The notes under the pieces were generated by a model. The model did not search any database, was not told the DNA's origin, and saw only the letters and a program-made list of their open reading frames with translations. DNA of 64,000 nt from Spisula solida. Its lineage: Eukaryota > Mollusca > Bivalvia > Venerida > Mactridae. This document shows, piece by piece, positions 11,055 through 21,429 of this stretch. A program made the position numbers and the translations under genes. The stretch spans positions 48,526,722 through 48,590,721 of the forward strand of contig OX365952.1 of assembly GCA_947247005.1 (NCBI GenBank), given 5' to 3'. The first letter of the stretch is position 1. Each line of letters opens with the position of its first letter.

Positions 11055-11952
11055 TTCTTATACGAGTTTCAGCCCACAACTGCCAGGGGAGTTCCTGAAT
11101 CACAGAAATCTTCAAATCAAAGTAAAACCGTCTCCGTCAGCAAATCGACAGTATCTGACACCAAATGCTTGATACATCACACACCACACAAATTAGAGAT
11201 GTGCCGAGTATTTCTCAACATGAGTGCGGAAGAAAGGAAAAATTCATTATTGAAAATAAGCTGTGCTTCAAGTGTTACTCAAGTGAGCGTATGTCATTTC
11301 AGTGTCCTAAGAATGGTGATGCATCCAGTAATAGGGTTTCCGCTTCCGGTGTTTCTACTTCAGGTGAAACTGTGGGTACTTCTTGCACCGAGATATGTGA
11401 CTCAAATAATACAGGAAGATGATGTTCCAAAATATTTCCTGTTTATGTGTGTACTAAAGACAATTCTAACTTGACTAAATGCTAGTGTATTGTCGATGAA
11501 CAGAGTAATAGGTCTTTAATCAAACCTGAACTTATGTCATTGTTAGGCATTACTGGTGATAACCATGAATATTTACTCAAAACATGTCAAGGAAGCATTG
11601 TGGTCAATGGCCGCAGGGCCAATAATGTTTTGTTCAGTCCGTTGATGGTTCTTGCTCATACAACTTACCTACGTTAATTGAATGTACTAACAAACCAAAT
11701 GATAAAAATGAGATGTGTACTCCTGATATGGCTAGGTACCATAACCATTTGAAACATATTGCAAACGAAATTCCTGAGTATGATGCTCAGTATAACATAT
11801 TGTTGTTGTTAGGAAGAGATGTTATAGAGGTAGATCATGTATTTGACCAGATACTTGGCCCGCCGGGAACGCATTTTGCTCAGAAGTTGAGTTTGGATGG
11901 GCTGTTGTCGGCGAGTTATGTCTTGGTCAGATCCATGCTAGTGATGTTGTAA
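11055..11952 (+). pseudogene. BEL Gag tail and protease region, frame-broken
   Basis: Pieces in different frames match the expected order. IHHTPHKLEMCRVFLNMSAE followed after a shift by ENKLCFKCYSSERMSFQCPK is the cysteine knuckle region. Near 11485-11520, IVDEQSNRSLIKPEL replaces the D(D/E)QSN protease motif of BEL elements. 11713-11952 carries the region before RT, with ILLLLGRDVIEVDHVFDQIL. At least three frame changes and a stop near 11478 separate them. This segment would have processed the polyprotein. Confidence 0.75.
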
Positions 11953-12020
11953 ATGTAAACAGGATATATATACTTGAGGATGGCAGAGCTTCTCTGTTTC
12001 AGCCTTGTTGTGATCACATT

Positions 12021-14185
12021 TTGTCTGTGAAAGATCCGTTGTTTGTCCAAACCCCTACTGACAATAAGGTTTCTCAGTCAGTTGATGACAGAGAATTTCT
12101 TGAGATCATGGATGCACAAGTTTGCAGGAAACATGATGGCAGTTGGGTAGCTCCACTTCCCCTTCGAGTAGATAGGCCCCGCTTACCGAACAATAGGGTT
12201 CAGGTTGTTAAACGGACCAACACTCTGCTAAAAAGTCTAGAAAAAGATCCCATTAAGAGAGAACACTTTGACTTCATGAATAAACTCTTCAGTAATGGAC
12301 ATGCAGAGTTGGCTCCTAGGTTAGGTGACATGGATGAGTGTTGGTATTTGCCCATATTTGGCGTGTACCTTCCCCGGGAAACCCAACCAGGTCAGGATCG
12401 TCTTTGACTCCTCACGTCAGTTTGAAGGAGTTTCCTTTAATTCAGTACTTTTACAAGGTCCAGACCTTACTAATAGCTTGTTAGGGGTACTCATGAGATT
12501 CCGTAGTGATGAGGTTGCTATGGTAGCAGACATAGAGCAAATGTTCTACTCGTTCAGTATTCAAGAGAGACATAGTAATTTGCTCAGATTTCTTAGGTTT
12601 AAGGACAATGACCCTAATAAGGCTTTTGTAGAGTATCGCATGTGCAAACATGTCTTTGGCAATAGTCCGTCACCGGGCATCGCCACTTACTGTCTTCGGA
12701 AATCAGTAGACAACTCAGAGAATGATGTCAAAGTCTTTGTTAATAGAGACGTCTATGTAGATGATGGGTTAACTTCTCAACCCTCTGTAGATGGTGCAGT
12801 AGACTTGATGAGGAGGACTCAGAAAGATTTGAGTGTAAGCAAGTTGCGCCTCCATAAGATAGCTTCAAATGACCCAGATCGTCTGAAACAATTCCCCAAT
12901 GATGACTTGGCTAAGGGTATCAAGGATGTTGATCTTGACTGCGGTGATTTACCTTGTCAGCGTAGTTTGGGTGTAATATGGAATATAGAAAGCGATAAGG
13001 TCATGTTTAAGATTGATATGTCTCCACAACCTGTAACAAAGAGAGGTGTTTTGTCCACAATCACTAGTTTGTTCGATCCGCTCGGATTCTTGGCCCCAGT
13101 TGTTTTAGAAGATATATTGATCCTTTGTTCGTTAATGTCTACAAAGATAGATTGGGATTACCCCATTCCTGGAGATATCGCTAGGAAATGGGAGAGCTGG
13201 AGAAGTAGGCTAGTAGATGTGTCAGTTCTAGGCATTCGAAGAAGCTATTTCATTGGGTCACTCAGTAAAATGTGTAAGCTTCAGTTGCACATTTTCGCAG
13301 ATGCCTCAGAGAGTGCTATTTCTGCTGTGGTGTACGTAGTTGGCTACTCGTCACAGGATGAATGTCAGATTGGTTTCGTAATCGGTAAAAGTAAGCTTGC
13401 CCCTCAGAAAGGTCATAGTATCCCTAGATTAGAGTTATGTGCTGCATTGTTAGCCACTCAACTGTACCAATGTGTTTCGGAACAGTTGGCTGTTGATGTC
13501 GAGAATGTCAGTTTCTACACGGATAGTAAAGTAGTTCTGGGCTACATATGCAACAGATCTAGGAGATTTAATCAGTATGTTAGTAATCGCGTTCAGAAAA
13601 TTCTTCAAGTTAGTAATCCCAGTCAATGGAGCCATATACCTGGAGAGTCAAACCCCGCAGATATAGGTAGCCGCGGTTCTAGTTTTGAGCAATTAAAACG
13701 AAGTTCTTGGTTGCAAGGTCCTGATTTAGCTTTGGTACAGCATGTGACTAATGCTGGTAGCACCCCACTCCCAAGTTTGCAGCAATTTCCACTCATGAAC
13801 CCTGAGCGTGATAAGGAAGTCCGTCCTGTAGTGTCTGTTCAATCTATTAGTGTTTATTTAGGGAAGTCATTCACCCGTATTTTTGAAAAGTTCTCTGACT
13901 TTGAAAGGTTAGTTAGAGCTGTGTCTACTCTCCGACATATTGCTGTCACCTACCACAAAAGTTTACCTTGTAAGAGTTGGCACCTCTGTCATGAAGCTCA
14001 CAATGTTCAGTTCAGAGAGGAGGTCAAGTGTTCAATACTTAGAAAAGTTCAGCAAGAGGTTTATGGTTTGGAGTTAGAGTGTCTGTTGGCGGGCAAGTCC
14101 CTTCCTAGAGATAGTAGTATAGTGACTCTTGGTCCCAAGCTTGGTCCAGATGGTTTGCTTCGTGCTGGAGGACGTCTTAGTGAGA
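12021..14185 (+). pseudogene. BEL Pol: RT, A17-like region, RNase H
   Basis: 12021-12407 holds the start of RT (WYLPIFGVYLPRE). A frameshift near 12370 moves the reading to the frame open from 12325, which continues RIVFDSSRQFEGVSFNSVLL. The RT catalytic box is YVDD at 12754-12765. GVLSTITSLFDPLGFLAP marks the Pao A17-type region. RNase H follows: LHIFADASESAISAVVYV with the first Asp, SIPRLELCAALLATQL with the Glu, and FYTDSKVVLGYI with the next Asp, ending HIPGESNPADIGSRG. The integrase linker GLLRAGGRLSE is cut at 14185 by the LINE-derived insertion. Apart from the one frameshift this long module is intact. Confidence 0.9.
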
Positions 14186-15673
14186 ACGCGTGTTTAGCGG
14201 CAAAAATATTTTCATCAATTTCCGACGTTATAGACTGAATTCAGCAGGCTCAATTAGCAGAAATGAACAGTATATATTGCTGATCCTTTTGGTACGTGTA
14301 ATTGGTAGATAAATCATCGATTTCAAGTCAGAAACTGTCATGTTAATCGGCGGTACAAATCCGTCCGGGTAGAAAACTATCTCATCACCGGAAGTCGTTT
14401 GTGTTTTCGTGGTGGTAATCAGGAACTTTCGTTTGCTATACTGAACAGGTTGAACATATACGTGTAATATATATCTAATGACGTCAACCAGAAATAAACC
14501 AAATAATGCCGTAAGGCTGTCAAATGAGGACATCATCAGGGTGGTAGAGGCTGTTTCCAACATTCTAGACGATCGTTTTGATAAACTCAATGACTGCTTG
14601 GAGATGTGTGAAACAAAGTTAAGTGTAATGTGAGGATCAATAGGTTTGAGAACGACAAGTTGGAGCAGTACACGAGGAGAGAAAACATTAGAATCCATAA
14701 TCTGCCCATTTCTAAGGAGGATCACCTTACGGATAAAATTGTAAATTTGCTAAACCATTTAGCGCGGATGGACAGGAAAGTTAGCACTGCTACACCTGGT
14801 GTAGACCCAATTGTCACTATAGAAGATGATTTGGATACGTCATTCACACCATTCAGTTCAGGTGACATTAGTATATGCCACCCCGTGAAACTGCGGAATA
14901 ATTCCAGCAAACCACAGGCTATTGTGCGATGTATTTCGCGTAGCAAAGTATATGAAGTATTTCGTGTGAAGAAACACCTAAAACACTCCAAAATTTATAA
15001 TGATGTTTTCATAACGGATGATCTCACCACATTGAGAATGAAGCTTAGGGAAATCGTCAAGAAATCACCAGGCGTTACAAAGGTGTGTGTGAAGGATGGA
15101 AATATCCACTGTACATTCAACAGTGACCACGGTCTTATCGCTTCGCCGGATGAACTCTTTTTGATAAATGTCGAACCGGATTTTGATGCCCTCGGTCTAT
15201 TAAAGGAGCTCATCTAGGGAGACGAGGAGAATGGGAATTTGGTTGTTTCCGATGCAGTTTTACCTTTTGGTTGTTTCCGATGCAGTTTTACCTGTCACTC
15301 TGTACCTAACTGTAATCTTATTTTATCAATAATTTCTCAGTCTCCACCGTAGTAAATTCTGTTATTTGTTAATTTATTTTGCCATATTTTTGCTGATTAG
15401 TCCTGTGGGTCGGCTGGGGTTCCGTGTCTGTTGGTGCTCGTGTGTCCTTTAGGTGTATGTTTCTATCTATCTATGAGTGGATTATGTTGTAGAGGGACAC
15501 GGGTATCGACGGATGCGGGACCCTCGTAGGCTCTCAGGTTCTAATGCAGCTTGTTTGTATAATAATTTTATTTGTTCTTTGAAGTTTATAATGTTTTTGT
15601 ACTGTTTGTTATTATAAATGTCTTATGCTCTTAAAGGGCCTTGACTTGAAAAATAAAACTTGAAACTTGAAAC
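14186..15673 (+). mobile_element. ORF1-only non-LTR (LINE-derived) insertion
   Basis: The BEL integrase reading stops at RLSE (14184) and resumes at SSLPLEEKYP (15681), so the 1.49 kb between is an insertion. The edges carry TAGTGAGA (14178-14185) and TAGTCAGA (15674-15681), a target duplication of about 8 bp with one mismatch. The insert holds a 5' leader, an ORF1-type coding region (14478-15217), then about 450 bp of 3' untranslated sequence that ends AATAAAACTTGAAACTTGAA. The short TTGAAAC repeat is like the 3' tails of CR1/L2-type LINEs. There is no endonuclease or reverse transcriptase. The 3' region contains a 27-bp direct duplication at 15238-15292. Confidence 0.72.
14478..15217 (+). 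pseudogene. LINE ORF1-type RNA-binding protein, one frameshift
   Basis: The first ATG gives MTSTRNKPNNAVRLSNEDII and an amphipathic helix (VVEAVSNILDDRFDKLNDCL) suited to a coiled coil. One frameshift near 14620-14632 leads to RFENDKLEQYTRRENIRIHN, the start of the RNA-binding core of many metazoan ORF1 proteins. SKPQAIVRCISRSKVYEVFR and VFITDDLTTLRMKLREIVKK (an EDLTPLR-like motif) follow, then the C-terminal fold with KVCVKDGNIHCTF. Length is about 246 residues. ORF1 proteins coat LINE RNA and act as nucleic-acid chaperones. The 195 codons after the frameshift are open. Confidence 0.65.
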
Positions 15674-16844
15674 TAGTCAGAGTAGTCTACCTTTAGAAGA
15701 GAAATATCCCATTATCCTACCCGCTAATCATCATGTTACTAGATTACTGGTTAAACATTTCCATGAGTCTACACATCATCAATGTCGTCTGTTCACAGAA
15801 GGTGCAGTTAGACAGGGTGGTTATTGGGTGATAGGTGGTAAACGTGTTGCTTCCTCCTTGATTCATAACTGTGTGCGAGCTGCTCCCTTCTCATATGTTG
15901 GGGTAGACGTATTTGGACACTGGTCCGTTGTAGCGCGGAAAACCCGCGGTGGTCACTTTTTGTGTAAGCGTTGGGCGGTTTTGTTAACCTGTTTAGTCAT
16001 TAGAGCAGTTCACATCGAAGTGATAGACGAAATGTCGTCTTCTGCGTTCATAAATGCTCTTAGGAGATGTATTTCCATCCGAGGTGCAGTCAAACAGTTC
16101 CACAGTGATCGTGGTAGTAATTTTGTAGGATCCACCGATCATCTTGATGTGAATGTCGTTAATGTTGAAGATGAGAAAACTCGAAGTTAATTGCAATCGC
16201 AGAAATGTGAATGGGTCTATAACGCCCCCCATAGTTCTCACATGGGTGGTTCATGGGAAAGGATGATAGGGATATCCCGGCGCATTCATGAATCAATGTT
16301 AGGCTCAGTCTCCAATCTAACGCATGATGTACTGGCTACCTTAATGGCAGAAGTAACTTCCATCATCAATTCGCGTCCCATCGTTCCCGTGTCTACAGAT
16401 CCCGATTGTCCCCAAGTGTTCAGTCCCTCTGCATTACTGACCATGAAGTTAGGCTGTGATCAGATCCCATTAGTCAATTTGGATGTTGGGAATTTATACA
16501 AACGTCATTGGAAACAGGTTCAATACTTGGCCAGTCAGTTCTAGATCTGTTGGAGAAAAGAATACCTCCAAACCTTACAATGCCGTAGAAAATGGCAAAC
16601 TGACCCTGATCCTTTGAAGGTGGGCGATATCGTTCTCTTGAGAGATAAAGAAGTTGCTCGTAACTTCTGGCCAATAGCTATAATAACTCGGAATTTCCCG
16701 AGTCAAGACAATCGTATTTACAAAGTAGAACTCTGTGTGATCAAAGATGGAAAACGGGTCTTGTATATAAGACCAATTGTAGAAACTGTGTTGCTAGTGA
16801 AGTCTGAAAACCAACAGTTTGATAAACTCAGTGTAGATTTGTGA
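15674..16844 (+). pseudogene. BEL integrase and C-terminal DUF5641-like domain
   Basis: The reading continues from SSLPLEEKYPIILPANHHVT. The zinc-finger part keeps HFHESTHHQ and a Cys in HNCV, but the CxxC and about 25 residues before the core are deleted (HNCVRAAPFSYVG). Catalytic residues are D in YVGVDVFGHW, D in FHSDRGSNFVG and E in SSHMGGSWERM, a complete DDE set. TAA at 16188-16190 and TAG at 16542-16544 interrupt the frame without shifting it. KVGDIVLLRDKEVARNFWPI and the strand-rich C-terminus are the DUF5641-like domain that ends BEL Pol. The coding part stops at 16844. Confidence 0.85.
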
Positions 16845-17293
16845 CAATGGTTAACAAATAGATAAATACACATTCAGATAAATTCTGTGTTTATTATAGG
16901 AACAGTTGTTTAAATATGTTGTAATATGACAAGAAGTCCTCAACATTACAGTCATTCTGTGCAGAACAGTATGCTTATTTGTAAGTTGCATCATAATATT
17001 TGAATGTATAATCTCAATTATCAAGGTTTGACTTCTGTTTCTTGTTTTGCATTGGAATTTTGCCTGATGGGCCCCAGACAACTTTTTTGTGCAAAGTTTT
17101 TCATAGATTTCATTTTCCTTGCAGTAGTGAAGATAGATTGGACACCAATGCCTCTTATAATCATTAAGACATTTTTTTGTCTCTTTATTGTTGACGTATT
17201 AAGTTAATCATTTTGATTATAAGCGTTTAAAAGTAATTGGTACAATTATTTTATTAGTATAAGTGTTATGTTTGGGAAATAACAGGCGGGGAG
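16845..17293 (+). other. BEL 3' untranslated region
   Basis: No coding content. It ends in GGCGGGGAG at 17285-17293, a purine tract placed directly before a TGTG start, as expected for a 3' LTR. Confidence 0.5.
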
Positions 17294-17842
17294 TGTGCTG
17301 ACTCTTGATTCTTTTAGTTGGTTCTAACCATTTTGAAAGTTTTTTATCCGATAGCCAACATTAGATTTCCGTGACAGATTTTATTCGTTTGAGTTTTAGT
17401 ACCGCATGGAAAAACGTCTCAGAAAGATTTGCGTGAAACTGTTTTCGTATTTTCTCGATTTATGCCACTCCTAGAACACTACAGTGTATGTATTTTTGTA
17501 ATTAACATATTCGTTGTCTTTTTGATGGTAAACTTGGTTGTCATTTTGCTTGTTTAAAGAAAATATGTTTTTCGTTTCGTACCCTAATCATTTCGCACTG
17601 ATATCTTGTAACCAAAGTTAGTCGTACTTAAAAGAATTTTTGTTATGCTGCATTGTATTCCTTACTCATGCATAATTGTATACCTCTGATACCTATGTTG
17701 ATTTAGTATCCATACAATTGCTATGATATTGTCCATTATACTTGCAGTTTTAACCAGCTCGATGTGCAAGGATGTCAATTAAATGAATAAACCAATGTGG
17801 AAACCATTTACTTATTGTTCAATTAGTCTGGCAGTATAACCA
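17294..17842 (+). repeat. Putative 3' LTR of BEL element
   Basis: It starts TGTGCTGACTC directly after a purine tract and ends near AGTATAACCA, where a different sequence (exonuclease scrap) begins. AATAAA occurs near 17784. Because the 5' LTR is missing, both borders are inferred and the right one may be off by a few bases. Confidence 0.5.
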
Positions 17843-18122
17843 ATGAAAGACGAATTCCAGGATTTCATATCGTGGCTCAGGGAAATAGGAAATGTTGTTT
17901 TGGTGGGACATAACTTTAAAGTTTTTGATTTCCTGCGGTTGATTCGGGGAATAAAAAGGGATGGCCTTAGAAGTATGTCAAGGGGGTGTTGATACGCTGC
18001 CAATTTTTCGGCATTTCTATCTCGGATTAGAAAAACATAGTCAGGAATATCTACTGGACCATATAATGGACGTAAAGTACAGTGCACACAATGCCTTTGA
18101 TGATGCCTTTTGTAAGTCTTGA
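17843..18122 (+). pseudogene. DEDD exonuclease-domain fragment (PML-C/DnaQ-like)
   Basis: Immediately after the BEL LTR the + strand reads MKDEFQDFISWLREIGNVVL, then VGHNFKVFDFLRLIRG. After a frameshift near 17965 it continues GGVDTLPIFRHFYLGLEKHS, QEYLLDHIMDVKYSAHNAFD and DAF to a TGA. GHNxxxFD is the Exo II motif and HNAxxD the Exo III motif of the DEDDh nuclease fold; VDTLPxFR before SQExL is typical of the exonuclease domain found at the C-terminus of some PML isoforms and in many mollusc proteins. The Exo I strand (DxE) is missing, so the domain is truncated at its 5' side. It is a dead scrap, either host gene or transposon cargo. Confidence 0.62.
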
Positions 18123-18514
18123 GAATTTATTCAGACATTCAAATCCATGTAATGAAATCATCACAAAATACAGCTTCTCGACAGTCTGGGGATTTCGTAA
18201 TCTAACTCATTAGAAAAAAATTCCCAAAATGTAATTACACTGCAGTGCCTAATAGACAAAAAAGTGATTTCATAACAAACTGCAACAAAGATTGCCTTAT
18301 CAGGACATCATTTTTAAAGTATACGTTTGTTGTACTATAAGAAACAGACTAATTTACAATGGCAACGGAAATTAATTTGAATTAAATTAAATGTGCATTG
18401 TTGGGTTAAATGGATAATATTTAGTGACAGTGATAATATTCATTAAAAAAATTGGAATTTAATGCTGACGTTTATCTGAGACTAATACATTAATAGTGAT
18501 AACCTCAATTTGAA
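18123..18514. other. Spacer, no gene recognised
   Basis: AT-rich sequence between the exonuclease scrap and a gag relic. It may hold the leader or LTR of the dead Gypsy copy that follows, but no terminal repeat is visible. Confidence 0.35.
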
Positions 18515-19159
18515 ATGGCTACAGCATTACCAAGTTTTCATGCGTTCAATGTGCACGAGGCTGCAGTTGATACTAGATAGAAGAAATGGGTGTAATGTTT
18601 TAAAAACTTGTTAGTTGGATTGGATATAGCCGACAAAGCAAGAAAAAGGGCTTTACTTCTCCATTATAGTGGTGTAGATGTGAACGATATATTTGACACC
18701 TTGACATAAACAGGCAATGGAATGCCTACTTTTCCCCAAAGAAAAGTACAGAATATGAAGTTTACAAGTTTTTACAAGCCAAGCAGGATGCAAATGAACC
18801 AATGGAAGTTTTCATACTAGGCTTAGACATCTGAGTAGTAACTGAATTTGCAAATGCCGACAAGAAAATAAAGTCACAAATAATCCAAGGATGTACATCA
18901 ACAAGGTTAAGAAGAAAAGCTTTAAGAGAAGAACTGGATTTGCAAGCACTAATCTCATCTGCTAGAGCATTTGAACTTTCGGACCATCAAGCGTCGACTT
19001 TGAAGATGTTCACGCATTGGAAAGAAAACGTCCAAAACAGGAGAGGTTCCTAAACCTCCGCTAGATGACAGAAAACTACAAACTCTTGAGAGGCTTGTTC
19101 TCACCAAGTGTCCATCAATAACTACTGAAATCTTCAAGAAAAAAATTGACAATATCTTG
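18515..19159 (+). pseudogene. Gypsy gag relic, cut by a tandem repeat
   Basis: From ATG 18515 the reading gives MATALPSFHAFNVHEAAVDT, then KARKRALLLHYSGVDVNDIF, like the capsid start of the Gypsy element at 1960 (KALLLHSAGLAVQDIF). After several stops and frame changes it continues as FANADKKIKSQIIQGCTSTR and LREELDLQALISSARAFELS, matching the end of that Gag (QIIEKCHSQRLRRKLLE, IRIAQSLEAS). It stops where the ACAAGAGGGC repeat begins. It belongs to a different subfamily from the 1704-6148 element and is much older. Confidence 0.72.
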
Positions 19160-20285
19160 ACAAGAGGGCCCTAGGTCGCTCACCTGTTGTACCAGTACAT
19201 GCAAGACCTATGATTTGACCTAGTGACCTAGTTTTTGACCCCGGATGACCCAATATCGAACTTGACCTAGATTTTGTTGTGACCAAGTTTAATAAAGATT
19301 ATGTCAAAATTGTGACCTCTAGTGACTACACAAGGTTTTTCTATGATTTGACCTTGTGACCTAGCTTTTGACCCCGGATGACGCAATATCAAACTTGACC
19401 TAGATTTTGTTGAGATGATCATTGTGACCAGGTTTCATAAATATTAGGGCAAAATTGTGACCTGTAGTGACTGCACAAGGTTTTTCTATGATTTGACCTT
19501 GTGACCTAGCTTTTGACCCCGGATGACGCAATATCAAACTTGACCTAGATTTTGTTGAGATGATCATTGTGACCAAGTTTCATAAAGATTAGGTCAAAAT
19601 TGTGACCTCTAGTGACTACACAAGCTTTTTCTATGATTTGACCTTGTGACCTAGTTTTTGACACCGGATGACCAAATATCTAACTAAACCTAGATTGTGT
19701 TGAAATGATTTTTTGAGCAAGTTTCATAAAGATTAGGATAAAATTGTGACCTCTAGTGACAAGGTTTTTCTATGATTTGACCTTGTGACCTAGTTTTTGA
19801 CCCGAGATAACCCAATATTGAACTTTACCTTGATTTTGTTGAAATGATCATTGTGACCAAGTTTCATAAATATTAGGTCAACATTGTGACCTCTAGTTAC
19901 TACACAAGGTTTTTATATTATTTGACCTTGTGACCTAGTTGTTGACCCCGGATGACCTTATATAGAACTTTACCTAGATTTTGTTGTGATGATCATTGTG
20001 ACCAAGTTTCATAAAGATTGGGTCAAAATTGTAACCTCTAGTGACTACACAAGGTTTTTCTATAATTTGACCTTGTGACCTAGTTTTTGACCCCAAATGA
20101 CCCAATATCGAACTTGACCTAGATTTTGTTGATATGATCATTGTGACCAAGTTTCATAATGATTAGGCCAAAATTGTGACCTGTAGTGTCTACACAAGCA
20201 AATTGTTGACGTAGGGCGGACGGACGACGGACGAAGAGTGATCATAAAAGCTCACTCTGTCACTTTGTGGCAGATGAGCTAAAAA
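19160..20285 (+). repeat. Bivalve tandem element, about seven 135-155 bp units
   Basis: It opens ACAAGAGGGCCCTAGGTCGC and closes with GGACGGACGACGGACGAAGA, TCACTTTGTGGCAGATGAGC and TAAAAA. Between lie units with CTATGATTTGACCTTGTGAC, GACCCCGGATGACC and AACTTGACCTAGATTTTGTT. The CTATGATTTG start recurs near 19341, 19496, 19631 and 19770, with variants near 19915 and 20060. The closing block, TCGCTCACC against GAGCTCAC-like text, suggests loosely inverted termini. No coding content. Confidence 0.82.
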
Positions 20286-20539
20286 TGGAAAGACGCGCAG
20301 GATTAGGAACAAAATAACAATTTAACATTAGGAGTGTAAAGTGTTTTTAGTGACCCTGTTAGGGTGGTTGCATTGATGTAGTCAATGACATGAGGACATG
20401 AGTTGGTTTAATAAAATCAAGTCAGTGTTTAACAAGATGTTAGTTACTGATTGGTAGGCTTAAACTTTCAGGTTTCACTTCCAATATTTCCTGCTTGCTG
20501 TTCTAAAGTGGTTCAATTAATTGCTTGACAAGCATCTAA
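20286..20539. other. Spacer, no gene recognised
   Basis: Unique-looking AT-rich sequence between two repeat regions. Confidence 0.35.
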
Positions 20540-20990
20540 GATTTACTCAATTCTGGAACTGTCCTACATATGTGTAGACCAGTTTTAGAATTGCACTGAA
20601 ACTGTTCCAGAACAATTATCCGAGCAAGAACAAAAGTTTTAGAACAGTACTGTTACATAATTTCTGGATTAGGTTAAGAACAATGCAAGAACTGTTCCAT
20701 TACATTCAAGAAGAAATTTCTGGAACTGTTCTGAACATAAGCAGGGAATTTGGTTAGAGAATTGTTCTAGAACTATTGTTGCGACAATTTCTGGAACTGG
20801 TCTGAACCTAATTTTGGACTTTTGTAACAGAACGGTTTTAGAACTATTGTTCTGATATTTGTCTCATTTAACGTTGCAGAACAGTTCTTGAAATCCTCTA
20901 GTACGGATCTGTGTTTGTTCCAGTGCTGTTTGGAATACTTGTTCCAGAACAATGTCAGAATTATTCTAGAACTATTCTTGACTATTTCGC
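20540..20990. repeat. Cluster of degenerate TTCTGGAACTGTTC motifs
   Basis: At least a dozen variants of TTCTGGAAC, GAACTGTTC and TTCTAGAAC occur in both orientations, for example near 20550, 20598, 20658, 20721, 20791, 20884 and 20960. Each is a partial palindrome. They resemble heat-shock or steroid-receptor half-sites only because of their GAAC/GTTC content; spacing is irregular. I read it as a decayed short-period repeat. Confidence 0.4.
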
Positions 20991-21429
20991 AGAGGGAGTG
21001 AAATTGAGAACTCCAAAAAGAAATCTTAATCAAAGTGAAACGAAACGGAAATAATGCGAAAACTTCTACAAGGAGAACTTGGAGATACTGTGGTTATGAA
21101 TAACCACATAAGGATGTTAGTCCAACAAAAGGAAATACATGTTATTTTGCTGCAATTTTTATGATGTCCATCTTGTTTAGAATTTGGACAACTCTGTTGT
21201 CATGTCAGTTTCTATTGATTTGTAATTTCGCCGTTCCCCACCCACTTATTCCAGGTAGTTACGTGAATTAATCATTATCATCAAAATAATATGTTATTAC
21301 AGTACTTATTAGTCTATTAATACTACTAACCTTCATAATCTTTATCAAGTATCAAATAACATTATTCTATGTATTTTTATCCGAGTCTGATCGTATTCAC
21401 AACAGTTTATAGAGTTTATAAACGCGGGT

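Larger units (their letters stand above)
10337..17842 (+). mobile_element. BEL/Pao LTR retrotransposon, 5' truncated and decayed
   Basis: Coding modules appear in BEL/Pao order: a DUF1759-like Gag, CCHC-like region, retropepsin-like segment, reverse transcriptase with YVDD, the Pao A17-type region, RNase H, integrase, and the DUF5641-like C-terminus. A purine tract GGCGGGGAG leads into a putative 3' LTR at 17294. There is no 5' LTR: the left side ends in a tandem repeat. Several frameshifts and stops, an integrase deletion and the LINE-derived insertion at 14186-15673 show long inactivity. Without the insertion the element is about 6 kb. Confidence 0.9.

Noticed and set aside
20540..20990. 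Heat-shock or glucocorticoid response element array
   Set aside because: Half-site spacing is irregular and no gene lies nearby; better explained as a decayed repeat.
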